A stretch of DNA of 64,000 nt, taken from NCBI RefSeq assembly GCF_910592395.1, contig NC_088324.1, positions 9,078,953 through 9,142,952 of the forward strand, written 5' to 3'. The notes beneath the pieces were generated by a model that was not told the DNA's origin, did no database searches, and saw nothing but the letters and a program-made list of their open reading frames with translations. This document shows positions 24,840-36,550 of the stretch, in pieces; within the stretch, counting starts at the first letter, position 1; the number at the start of each line of letters is the position of its first letter. This DNA comes from Lineus longissimus (taxonomy: Eukaryota > Nemertea > Pilidiophora > Heteronemertea > Lineidae). Made by a program: the position numbers and the translations under genes.

Positions 24840-26350
24840 AGGCAAGATCCACGTGGCCGTCTCGGCCATCTTGAAAACGTGTCTGTGAAATCGTTCACCA
24901 AAATCTCAATTTACCTCACGAAAATTCATAGTTCAACAGAAACAACATCATAGAATTGATGGTAAGTTTTCAGGCCATATCAATGTGCAGGTTGTTCGTC
25001 TAAACTGGTTGTAATTGCCGAGATATTTGCGATTTTTGTTGGTGCTGTACAGTTGGTTGCTTGACCAGAAATGGAAGTCCCTTTGAGTCTCATTATTTGA
25101 ACTGCGATGCGGACACAGCACCATGGAGGTTGCTATCCCTTGGCCGGCGCAGGCCCTACCTTTGCAAGACCACCAACTACACTATATTGTGATATTTCTT
25201 TTGACAGAACGTGTCTTTTACCCCCCCCCCCCCCCTCCCCTCAACGAGATGCTGTCCTGTGTAGTTTGCAAGAAGTACATGAATTATCATGATACTGCCC
25301 CCAAATTTAACATTAATGCTTATCTACATATCCTTTTCTTTATTTGCAGCGCTCCTGCGTCCTGATGCCCTATACATGTACAGAGACTGCCGCTTCTCAG
25401 TTCAACTAAGAAAATAATTGTAAGTACACTAGTTGTTCTGAAACCTTTAGTCTAGCCAAGGAAAACAAACTGTGAAATTCTGTTCAAACTACAGTAAACT
25501 CGTCTGTCTAAAACAGGATTTTGGGACTTCCTGTCATGATCAGATATTGACCAATCAGAAGACCCCTTTTATGCTCGTTCGATTCAAACAGCATGGACCA
25601 TGGAGTTACAGGGCTTCTGATTGGCCAACATATACCTGAGCGGACTTATACCTATCCCACAATTCTTGCTTGGGGAAAATGGCGACTGTTGAACTTCCTC
25701 GACAAATCTCGATATTATATTGAACGTAGAAATACAAATTGTACTCCACGTGCACACATGACATTTTATCGGCTTCGTTTAGGCAAAAACGATTGGAAAT
25801 ATTAGATCACTAAAAGTTATGGTTGAGGCATGTTCGAGTCGAGTTTTCAGTATATATAGCTTGTGAAAATAAATATCGGTCATTTTGAAAATGCCCTTTT
25901 CACAGAAAATTGGAGTTTACCATGACAGGCACACATATTCAAGCAATTTACTTGTTGTCCTGTCTTCTAATGTTCATGATATATTGAATGATTTTGGTGA
26001 TAGTTATGAGTCCTAAGAATTAAAATCGAAGACAATTCTCCCTTCGTCCCTTGTCGCTTCGATTTTGTTGGTTGTGTGTGGCGTAAGCGTATAAACTTGC
26101 CACATCTCTAATCTGTACTGAATATTACTTGTGATATTTTTCATAATCAAACATTGTCTTTCATAATCAAACATTGTCTCTCTTTGTATCTTTCTAGGAC
26201 GCCAAAGAACTTGTTCACGTACTCTATCCAGCCCATTCTCCGCAGATCTTCTCCATACGATGGCGACTCGATTTCAGTTCTTCAGTTAATCTGTAACTTC
26301 ATTTAATCTGTATGATCTTTTGAACTAATTAATAAAATTATAAATTTTTA
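24840..26350 (+). ncRNA. Possible spliced transcript with little coding capacity
   Basis: Three exon-like pieces fit together. The first ends at 24961 with donor ATG|GTAAGT. The second is 25350-25419, between TTTATTTGCAG and GTAAGTAC. The third begins at 26198 after TTTCTAG and contains AATAAA at 26331-26336. The 5' side has an E-box-containing CCACGTGG and a YY1-like GGCCATCTTG near 24850-24876. Spliced, the only frame I see is about 20 codons (MRSCVLMPYTCTE...). This is inference from splice motifs alone. Confidence 0.3.
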
Positions 26351-28732
26351 TACAAGCTTCTTTTTATTGCCCACCAAGTTACGATGGGAGCGCACAATCA
26401 GTCCACAGCTTTCTGAAATGTTTTTCTTGATCTTTTTAATTGAATTGAAAAGATTTTCCTCCTCCAGTGAAACTTCTTCCGTGGCATCCTCAATTGTTTT
26501 GAAAACAGAAACCTGACATTACTTGGAAAGTTTTCTAAGTCCAAAATCAATTTGTTTCCTTGGCATAGTTTCCATTCTGTCTGCGAAATCCTCAAAAATA
26601 CTCTAAGTACAAAATCGCTGTGTCATTCTTTTTTCTGTGATTTTTTCTCAAAAATACGCTAAGTACAAAATCGCTGTGTCATCCCTTTTTTTCTCAAAAA
26701 TACGCCAAGTACAAAATCGCTGAGTCATTCTGTTTTCCTTTAAAAAATACGCTAAGTCCACAAAACTCGAAAAATAAATTGTGCGTGACCTCCCCTCGTA
26801 ACTTTTTTCCTCTGCAAAGTTACGGAGCGAGGTCACGCTCGAGTTTTTTTTTGACGTTTTTGGAGATAGCCTATATTCTGAGGGTCCCCCTTTTTTGGAA
26901 AAAATCCGTTGATCCGAGGTTGTCCTTGTCCTTTAGAAGTCATTATGACTTGTTATTCATTGCAAAGTTCGATAGTTATTGCATTCAATGTTTATTTCAT
27001 GTTCAATTGATACATTTGAATTCAAAGTTTCTATTATGTGCGATTCAATTGAAGATTACGAGTGATGTTTCCACATACTTTGGAAGACTTTGTGTGCAAT
27101 TCATGTTATTATGCCCAAGTACAGTGCAGAGAATATTTTATATGTTGCACAGAAGTGTTTATGTGTGATATTACAACCGTTGAATCGTTGAAGGGATGAA
27201 AAAGGAACTTTGAAACAACCTATCAAAGCAGTTTCAAAGACCTTTTTCACCTTTTGCCAACAATTCAACGGAGGTAACGTCAACATAGATAATTCTGCAT
27301 CGCATATAAATATCTCGCACTATACACATGGCAAAATATCATGAGTTGTACAGCAAGTCTACCAAAGATATGTGATAACATTACCACAATCTTTGTATCG
27401 CACATAATAAAAACCTTGAAAACAAAAGTATTAATTATTGAACATGAAAATAAACACTGAATGGTAATAACTATTGAATTTTGCAACAAATAACAAGCCA
27501 TATATCGAGGGTCTTGAGGTGTGCCAGAAGTACAACAAAACTTGATATACTGAAATCTTGTAAGATCTTAGATATGTCGTCCAAAACACTTGTTATTGAT
27601 AAATTCGATATGATACCATTTCTATGGTTTCACTCGGCGTCAAGCTTTTTGCAGCATTTTGTGTATTTTGACAAGTGGTAGATTTCAGTTTTGTAGTACT
27701 TGTGACAAACCTGTAAGGTCTAGCACCACATAAGCGCTTCACGTGGCATATATCACACACATCTTTGTCATTTCACGTTGAGCGTTGCCAACGGAGAATT
27801 AAAGACTCTGTGGAATATTTACCGCGTGAATGCTTATGTGGAGGTAAGCCTTTTAGCCGATGACAGACTAGAGCGTAAAACGACGTGCTCCTGCACTCTT
27901 GACGCGCACGTGTGTCACCAACTTTCATGCAGAAAGATACAAGTGCACTTTTACCGAAAACATTCTTATGGCGGGGTGGGGACAGGGATAGTTCATCTGG
28001 TGGCAAATTGGGCAATATTGAGTTTTTACAGTAATGTTCAACTGTAAACCTCAATTTCTCAAAACTCGGTAAAGTGCACTTTCTGCATAAGACCCTCGAT
28101 TTGACTACTTCAGCTTTATTGATTGCCTTTGCTATCTTCATAGATCGAAGTGAAGGCAACACGTCAAAGTGAAGGAACCAAATAGAAGACGAAATTACAA
28201 ACATAACATTTTATTACTACTCTTTCTAGGCAATCGTATAACATATACATAAATGTTTACGTTTCACAGATACATATTGAGGCGAAACGCTGTAAAATCA
28301 CATACATAAGACCATTTTTCATATATTTCACCACAATCTCCCAATCAAAATTGGTAGAAATGTGGTCTACAGTAGACCCCGCCCCGCCCCCTCCCCATGA
28401 ATCAGCAATACCGAACACCCGGTATCCGGTACTGAAAATTAATAACAACTTTCGATAAGATGGTCTTATAGAAGTGAGATTAAAGTATTTCTTACATAGT
28501 TTGAATCAGTTCAATCCATCTAAATCTAATTCTGTACAATGTATTGCTGAGAAATAGGCCTACGTCTCATTCAATTAAATCTACAAATTGTGTGTTGTTG
28601 CAAAAGAAATGGATACACCTTATTTGACAAAGGATCTCGTAACCTGCCTATTCAACCAATTCACCATAAATTTTCAATGAGCCGTCTGGCCTAAACTTCA
28701 GTGACTCGCTCTTTTGCAGCCCTACTATGAGT
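26351..28732. other. AT-rich intergenic region, no gene recognised
   Basis: It holds short tandem paragraphs near 26600-26760 (AAAAATACGCYAAGTACAAAA, about four times). The other open frames are short, lie in several frames and resemble no known family. Confidence 0.45.
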
Positions 28733-28806
28733 GTGGCTTCGTGGAGTAGTGGTTAGAGCGTGTGACTTACCTCCCAGAGGTCTAAGGTTCGAATTCCGTC
28801 AGCCTC
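28733..28806 (+). repeat. tRNA-like sequence (tRNA pseudogene or SINE head)
   Basis: Seventy-four bases with a D-arm/A-box-like TGGAGTAGTGGTTAGAGCG and a B-box-like GGTTCGAATTCC. The ends GTGGCTT and CAGCCTC pair with mismatches, and a T-run follows. The anticodon arm is abnormal: GACTT/AGGTC would close a 9-base loop, so a working tRNA is unlikely. Confidence 0.45.
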
Positions 28807-29829
28807 TAACACTTTTTTCACTTTTTTTATACGAAAAGCTTTAAAACTTTTAACAGCAGAGCAGAGGTGTAATTGCGAAAGTCACCAGAGGCCAAGTAAT
28901 TATGCCTTTTTAAAGGATTTTTTCTAACAGCAATTGAGGAAAAAAGCTTCATGAAAAGGTATCATTAAAAGTGTGACGAATTAAACATTTTTCCAATAAT
29001 TTATTCCCCCCCCCCCCCCCAAATAAACCTCAATGTAAGTTTAACCCTCTCCAGGTTCTTGTCAGGTGTCATGTATTGGAAAATAGGGAGGTTTCGCAAT
29101 CATGTTTACGTTTCCAAAACGCCTGTGTGACGCACATACATGTTGGGCAGTTTTCTGCACTGAGGGTTATGCGCGCCCTTCGTAAAATCGGTTCCTTTTA
29201 ATCAGAATAGCTCAAATTCGTGACGATTTTAAAATTTCAAAACCTAAACGTAGATTTATATCTTAGGGTTGCGATACCTCACTAGTATCTAGTTGCACTT
29301 GTCATGTTTCTGCTCTGCCATGTATCTGTATGCTTAACAACTTTTTCTGTTCGAATAAAATCTTGTCTTGCGTAAAAGCAACGCTTAAAAGCCTGTCGCT
29401 TCGTATTAACTTGAAAAACGATTTGCAATTATTTGTGGAAGAACCGTTGACAAGTGTAACTAGTGTTTGGCTTGCAGTTTTACTAAGAGTAGGTCTTGCC
29501 TGAAGCACTGATCAACTGTGAGCGAAGATTCCATCACGGTTTTCCTCCTCCTTCGAGATGGCGGTTGTCTTCATCGACGCGTGGTGTGTATGCGGTTCCA
29601 TCTGAAAATATAAGATAAAAGAATTTTTGAAAATTTTGCTAATGAACCTCACAAAATCAATTGAAATCGTGCCAGTATTGTAGTTGTGGACCAAGAACAA
29701 CAAGGAGATGATCCACAGGCACAAGCAGGAACCGGGACTTGAGTAAAACGACCTGGAAAGAGCGAAAAGGAATTTTGCTGACCAATGCTTCTGTGGGAGT
29801 GGAAGGGGACAAATAAAATGTTGCAGACA
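28807..29829. other. Intergenic, no gene recognised
   Basis: It contains a C tract near 28997-29012 and AT-rich sequence. No domain, good splice chain or RNA fold was recognised. Confidence 0.4.
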
Positions 29830-32800
29830 AAATCACGATGACGCTGGTAGGCTCATGGGGGAAGTTACCCTCTAGGTTGAATTCTTCATAAACTCTCCAC
29901 AGGTGTCAACTGAGTAACAAGAAGGGGACTCCTATAGAGGAGGAAGAGGCTAGGTTACCCAGCTCCCCTCTAGGTAGGATTCTTCATAAACTCTCCACAT
30001 GTGTCAACTGAGTAACAACAAGTGGACTCTTATGGAGGGGGAGGAGGTTAAGTTACCCTCACCTCTAGGTAGGATTCTTCATTAACTCTCCACATGTGTC
30101 AAATGAGTAACAAGAAGGAGACTCTTATGGAGGTGGAAGAGGCTAAGTTACCCTCCCCTAGAAGTGGAATTCTTCCTAAACTCTCCACAGGTGTCAACTA
30201 ACTAAAAATAAGGGAACCAATAGGGAGGGGGAAGAGGCAAAGTTACCCTCTGAGTAGGAATCTTCATAACCTCTCTCCATGTGTCAACTGAATAACAAGA
30301 AGTGAACTCTTATGGAGGGAAGGAGGTTAAGTTACCCTTCCCTCTAGGTAGGATTTTTCACAAACTCTCCACAGGTGTCTACTAAGTAACAAGAAGGGGA
30401 CTCCTATGGAGGAGGAAGAGGCTAGGTTACCCAGCTCACCTCTAGGTAGGATTCTTCATAAACTCTCCACATGTGTCAACTGAGTAGCAAGAAGGGGACT
30501 CTTATGGGGGAGGGGAGGAGGTTAAGTTTCCCTCACCTCTAGGTAGGATTCTTCATCAACTCACCACATGTGTCAACTAAGTTTACAATAAGGGGATTCT
30601 TATGGAGGGGGAAAAGATTAAGTTTCCCTCACCTCTCAGTAGGATTCTTCATAAACTCTCCACATGTGTCTACTGATCGAGTAACAAGAAGGGGTCTCTA
30701 ATGGAGGGAAGGAGGTTAAGTTACCCTCACCTCTAGGAAGGATTCTTCATAAACTCTCCACATGTGTCAACTAAGTTACAATAAGGGGATTCTTATGGAG
30801 GGGGAAAAGATTAAGTTACCCTCATCTCTTAGCAGTATTCTTCATAAACTCTCCACATGTGGCAACTGAGTAACAAAAAGGGGACTCTTATGGAGGGGAG
30901 GAGGTTAAGTTTCCCTCACCTCTAGGTAGGATTCTTCATAAACTCTCCACCTGTGTCTACTGAGTGACAGGAAGGGGACTCCTATGGGGGAGGAAAAGGC
31001 TAGGTTACCCAGCTCCCCCCTAGGAAGGATTCTTCATAAACTCTCCACATGTGTCAACTAAGTTACAATAAGGGGATTCTTATGGAGGGGGAAAAGATTA
31101 AGTTACCCTCATCTCTTAGCAGTATTCTTCATAAACTCTCCACATGTGGCAACTGAGTAACAAGAAGTGGGCTCTTATGGAGGAGGAGGAGGTTAAGTTA
31201 CCCTCCACTCTAGGTAGGATTCTTCATTAACTCTCCACATGTGTCAACTAACTAAAAAGAAGGGAACCAATATGGAGGGGGAAGAGGCAAAGTTACCCTC
31301 TAAGTAGGAATCTTCTTAACCTCTCTCCATGTGTCAATTGAATAACAAGAAGTGGAGTCTTATGGAGGGAAGGAGGTTAAGTTACCCTTCCCTCTAGGTA
31401 GGATTTTTCACAAACTCTCCACAGGTGTCTACTGAGTAACAAGAGGGGGACTCCTATGGAGGAGGAAGAGGCTAGGTTACCCAGCTCCCCTCTAGGTAGG
31501 ATTCTTCATAAACTCTCCACATGTGTCAACTGAGTAACAAGAAGTGGACTCCTATGGAGGAGGAGGAGGAGGTTAAGCTACCCTCCCCTCTAGGTAGGAT
31601 TCTTTATAAACTCTCCACAGGTGTCTACTGAGTAACAAGAAGGGGACTCTTGTGGAGGAGGAAGAGGTTAAGTTACCCTCCCCTCTAGGTATGATTCTTC
31701 ATAAATTCTCCATAGGTGTCTACTGAGTAACAAGAAGGGGACTCTTGTGGAGGAGGAAGAGGTTAAGTTACCTTCACCTCTAGGTAGGATTTTTCATAAA
31801 CTCTCCACATGTGTCAACTAAGTTACAATAAGGGGATTCTTATGGAGGGGGAAGATATTAAGTTACCCTCATCTCTTAGTAGCATTTTTCATAAACTCTC
31901 CACATGTGGCAACTGAGTAACAAAAAGGGGACTCTTATGGAGGGGGAGGAGGTTAAGTTACCCTCACCTCTAAGTAGGATTCTTCATAAACTCTCCACCT
32001 GTGTCAACTGAGTAACAAGAAGGGGACTCTTATGGAGGGGAGGAGGTTAAGTTACCCTCACCTCTAAGTAGGATTCTTCATAAACTCTCCACCTGTGTCA
32101 ACTGAGTAACAAGAAGGGGACTCTTATGGAGGGGAAGGAGGTTAAGTTACCCTTCCCTCTAGGTAGGATTTTCACAAACTCTCCACAGGTGTCTACTGAG
32201 TAACAAGAATGGGACTCTTATGGAGGAGGAAGAGGCTAAGTTACCCTCCCCTCTAGGTAGGATTCTTCATAAATTCTCCACAGGTGTCTACTGAGTAAGA
32301 AGAAGGGGTCTCTTATGGAGGGAAGGAGGTTAAGTTACTCTTCCCTCTAGGTAGGATTTTCACAAACTCTCCACGTGTGTCAACTGAGTAACAATAAGGG
32401 GACTCTTATGGAGGAGGAAGAGGCTAAGTTACCCTCACCTTTAAGTAGGAATCTTCTTAACTTCTCTCCATGTGTCAATTGAATAACAAGAAGTGGAGTT
32501 TTATGGAGGGAAGGAGGTTAAGTTACCCTTCCCTCTAGGTAGGATTTTTCACAAACTCTCCACAGGTGTCTACTGAGTAACAAGAAGGGGACTCTCGTGG
32601 AGGAGGAAGAGGTTAAGTTACCCTCCCCTCTAGGTAGGATTCTTCATAAATTCTCCGCAGGTGTCTACTGAGTAACAAGAAGGGGTCTCTTATTGAGGGA
32701 AGGAGGTTAAGTTACCCTCACCTCTAGGTAGGATTTTTCATAAACTCTCCACATGTGTCAACTAAGTTACAATAAGGGGATTCTTATGGAGGGGGAAGAG

Positions 32801-34570
32801 ATTAAGTTACCCTCATCTCTCAGTAGGATTCTTCATAATCTCTCCACATGTGGCAACCGAGTAACAAAAAGGGGACTCTTATGGAGGGGGAGGAGGTTAA
32901 GTTACCCTCACCTCAAAGTAGGATTCTTCATAAACTCTCCATATGTGTCAACTTAGTAACAAGAAGGGGACTCTTATTGAGGTGGAAGAGATAAAGTTAC
33001 CCTCACCTCTAAGTAGGATTCTTCATAAACTCTCCACATGTGTCAACTGAGAAACAAGAAGGGGACTCTTATGGAGGGGGAGGAGGTTAAATATCCCTCA
33101 CCTCTAAGTAGGATTCTTCATAACCTCTCTCAATGTGTCAACTGAGTAACAAGAAGGGGACTCATATGGAGGAGGAAGAGGTTAAGTTACCCTCATCTCT
33201 TAGTAGGATTCTTCATAATCTCTCCACATGTGGCAACTGAGTAACAAAAAGGGGACTCTGATGGAGGGGGAGGAGGTTAACTTACCCTCACCTCTAAGTA
33301 GGATTCTTCATAAACTCTCCACATGTGTCAACTAAGTTACAATAAGGGGATTCTTATGAAGGGGAGGAGGTTAAGTTACCCTCATCTCTTAGTAGGATTC
33401 TTCATAATCTCTCCACATGTGTCAACTAAGTTACAATAAGGGGATTCTTATAGAGGGGGAAGAGATTAAGTTACCCTCATCTCTTAGTGGGATTCTTCAT
33501 AATCTCTCCACATGTGGCAACTGAGTAACAATAAGGGGATTCTTATGGAGGGGGAAGAGATTAAGTTACCCGCATCTCTTAGTAGGATTCTTCATAATCT
33601 CTCCACATGTGTCAACTAAGTTACAATAAGGGGATTCTTATGGAGGGGGAAGAGATTAAGTTACCCTCATCTCTTAGTAGGATTCTTCATAAACTCTCCA
33701 CATGTGTCAACTAAGTTACAATAAGGGGATTCTTATGGAGGGGGAAAAGATTAAGTTACCCTCATCTCTTAGTAGGATTCTTCATAATCTCTCCACATGT
33801 GGCAACTGAGTAACAATAAGGGGATTCTTATGGAGGGGGAAGAGATTAAGTTACCCTCATCTCTTAGTAGGATTCTTCATAATCTCTCCACATGTGGCAA
33901 CTGAGTAACAATAAGGGGATTCTTATGGAGGGGGAAGAGATTAAGTTACCCGCATCTCTTAGTAGGATTCTTCATAATCTCTCCACATGTGGCAACTGAG
34001 TAACAAAAAGGGGACTCTTATGGAGGGGAGGAGGTTAAGTTACCCTCACCTCTAAGTAGGATTCTTCATAAACTCTCCACATGTGTCAACTGAGTAACAA
34101 GAAGGGGACTCCTATGGAGGAGGTTAAGCCTCGAGGTAGGATTGTTCATAAACTCTCCATAGGTGTCAACTCCATAGGTGTCAATTCTTCATAAACTCTC
34201 CATAGGTGTCAACTAAGTTACAATTAGGGGATTCTTATGGAGGGGGAAGATATTAAGTTACCCGCATCTCTTAGTAGGATTCTTCATAATCTCTCCACAT
34301 GTGGCAACTGAGTAACAAAAAGGGGACTCTTATGGAGGGGGAGGAGGTTAAGTTACCCTCACCTCTAAGTAGGATTCTTCATAAACTCTCCACATGTGTC
34401 AACTGAGTAACAAGAAGGGGACTCCTATGGAGGAGGTTAAGCCTCGAGGTAGGATTGTTCATAAACTCTCCATAGGTGTCAACTCCATAGGTGTCAATTC
34501 TTCATAAACTCTCCATAGGTGTCAACTGAGTTACAAGAAGGGGACTCGTATGGAAGGGGAGGAGGTTAAG
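29830..34570 (+). repeat. 95-bp tandem array, about 50 copies
   Basis: The unit runs AACTCTCCACATGTGTCAAC, TGAGTAACAAGAAGGGGACT, CTTATGGAGGGGGAGGAGG, TTAAGTTACCCTCACCTCT, AGGTAGGATTCTTCATA. Length varies by a few bases. Sub-variants (CATGTGGCAACTGAG; AAGTTACAATAAGGGGATTC) alternate in runs, especially 32750-34000, which suggests block duplication. Nothing coding is evident. Confidence 0.93.
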
Positions 34571-34574
34571 TCTT

Positions 34575-36550
34575 GGAGATAAAAATTCTCACAAGGGGCT
34601 GACTCGATATAATGTAGCCTTTGAGATAGAGATTCTCACATGGGACTGATATATTGTAACCTTGGAGATGTAGTTTCTCACAAGGGCCTGATATACTTTA
34701 AGCCTTGGAGATAAAGGTTCTTCACAGGGGGGTGACAGACTAGAAGGCTTGGAGGTGAAGAATCTCACAGGTAACTAATATACTGTAACCCATTGAAATG
34801 AAGATTCTCACAAGGGACTAATATAATGCAGGCCTTGTAGATAAATATTCCCACAATAGACTGCTATGATTCTTGTAGATTAAGGTTCTTACATACTGTA
34901 ACCCATTGAGATGAAGATACTTACAAAGAGACTAATATCTTGTGAACCTTTGAGATTAAGATTCTCACAAGGGAATGATATACTGTAGGTCTTGTAGATA
35001 AAGAATTTCACAATGGAGTTATATACTGTAAGCCTTGGAGATGAAGATTCTCACAAGGGAATGATATACTGTAGGTCTTGTAGATAAAGAATTTCACAAT
35101 GGAGTTATATACTGTAAGCCTTGGAGATGAAGATTCTGCAGACAAGGGACTGATGTACATACTGACATTGTAAGCCTTTGAGATTAAGATTCTCAAAAGG
35201 GAATAATATAATGCATGCCTTGTAGAGAAAGATTCTCACAAGGGGCTGATATACTGTAACCTTGGAGATAAAGATTCTCACAAGGGGCCGACTCGATATA
35301 ATGTATCCTTTGAGATGGAAATTCTAACATGGGGCTGATATACTGTAAGCCTTGGAGATCAAGATTCTCACAAGGGACTAATATAATGCATGCCTTGTAG
35401 ATAAAGATTCTCACAAGGGGCTGATATAATGTAGCCTTTGAGATGAAGATTCTCACAAGTGACTGACATACTGTAACCTCTGCGATGTAGTTTCTTACAA
35501 GGGATTGACAAACCGTAGGCCTTGGAGATAAAGATTTTCACAAGGGGGTGACATACTGTAGAGCTTGGAGATGAAGATTCTCACAAGGGACTGATTACTG
35601 TAAGCCTTTGAAATGAAGATTCTCACAAGTGGGTGATATACTATAGGCCCTGGAGATGAAGATACTGCAGACAAGGGACTGATATACTGTAAGCCTTTGA
35701 GATGAAGATTCTCACAAGGGAATTATATACTGTAAACCTTGGAGATGAAGATTCTTATAAGGGACTAATGTCCTGTGAACCTTGATGATGTAGTTTCTCA
35801 CAAGGGACTGATATAATGTAGGCCTTGGAGATAAAGATTTTTCACAAGGGGGTGATATATTATAAGGCTTGGAGATGAAGATTCTCACGGGGACTAATAT
35901 ACTGTAACCCATTGAGATGAAGATATTCACAAGGGACTGATATCCTTTGAACCTCGGAGATGAAGATTCTCACACGGGACTGATATACTGTAGGCCTTGG
36001 AGATGAAGATTCGACATACAAGGGACTGATATCCTGTAAACCTTTGAGATGAAGATTCTCACGAGGGACTTATATAATGCAGGCCTTGTAGATAAAGATT
36101 CTTACAAGGGGCTGATATACTGTAACCCATTGAGATGAAGAGACTCACAAGGGATTGATATCTTGTGAACCTTTGAGATGAAGATTCTCACAAGGGACTA
36201 ATATACTGTAGGTCTTGTAGATAAAGATTCCCATAAGGGAATTACATTTTGTATATACTGTAAGCCTTGGAGATGAAGATTCTTACAAGAGACTAATATA
36301 ATGCAGGCCTTGTAGATAAAGATTCTCACAAGGGGCTGATATACTGTAGGCCTTGGAGATAAAGATTTTCACAAGAGGGTGATATATTATAAGGCATGGA
36401 GATGAAGACTCTCACAGGGGACTAATATACGGTGAAGCTTGGGGATTAAAGATTCTGACAAGGGACTTATGCACTCTATGCCCTCGAGATGCAGAGTCTC
36501 ACAAGGGACTGCTTCACATTGAGGCTGGGATATAAAGATTCTGAAAAAAT
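34575..36550 (+). repeat. 43-bp tandem array, about 45 diverged copies
   Basis: The unit is of the form TAAGCCTTGGAGATGAAGAT then TCTCACAAGGGACTGATATACTG. It starts directly where the 95-bp array ends (TTAAG|TCTTGGAGAT). Copies are more diverged than in the 95-bp array. A short further block at 37594-37770 belongs to the second copy of the 1.25-kb duplication. Apparent minus-strand frames (MRIFISKAYNI-like) come from the repeat. Confidence 0.9.

Noticed and set aside
35008-35930. Minus-strand frames rich in MRIFISKAYNI-like repeats
   Set aside because: They follow the 43-bp array and shift frame between units; no coding signature.
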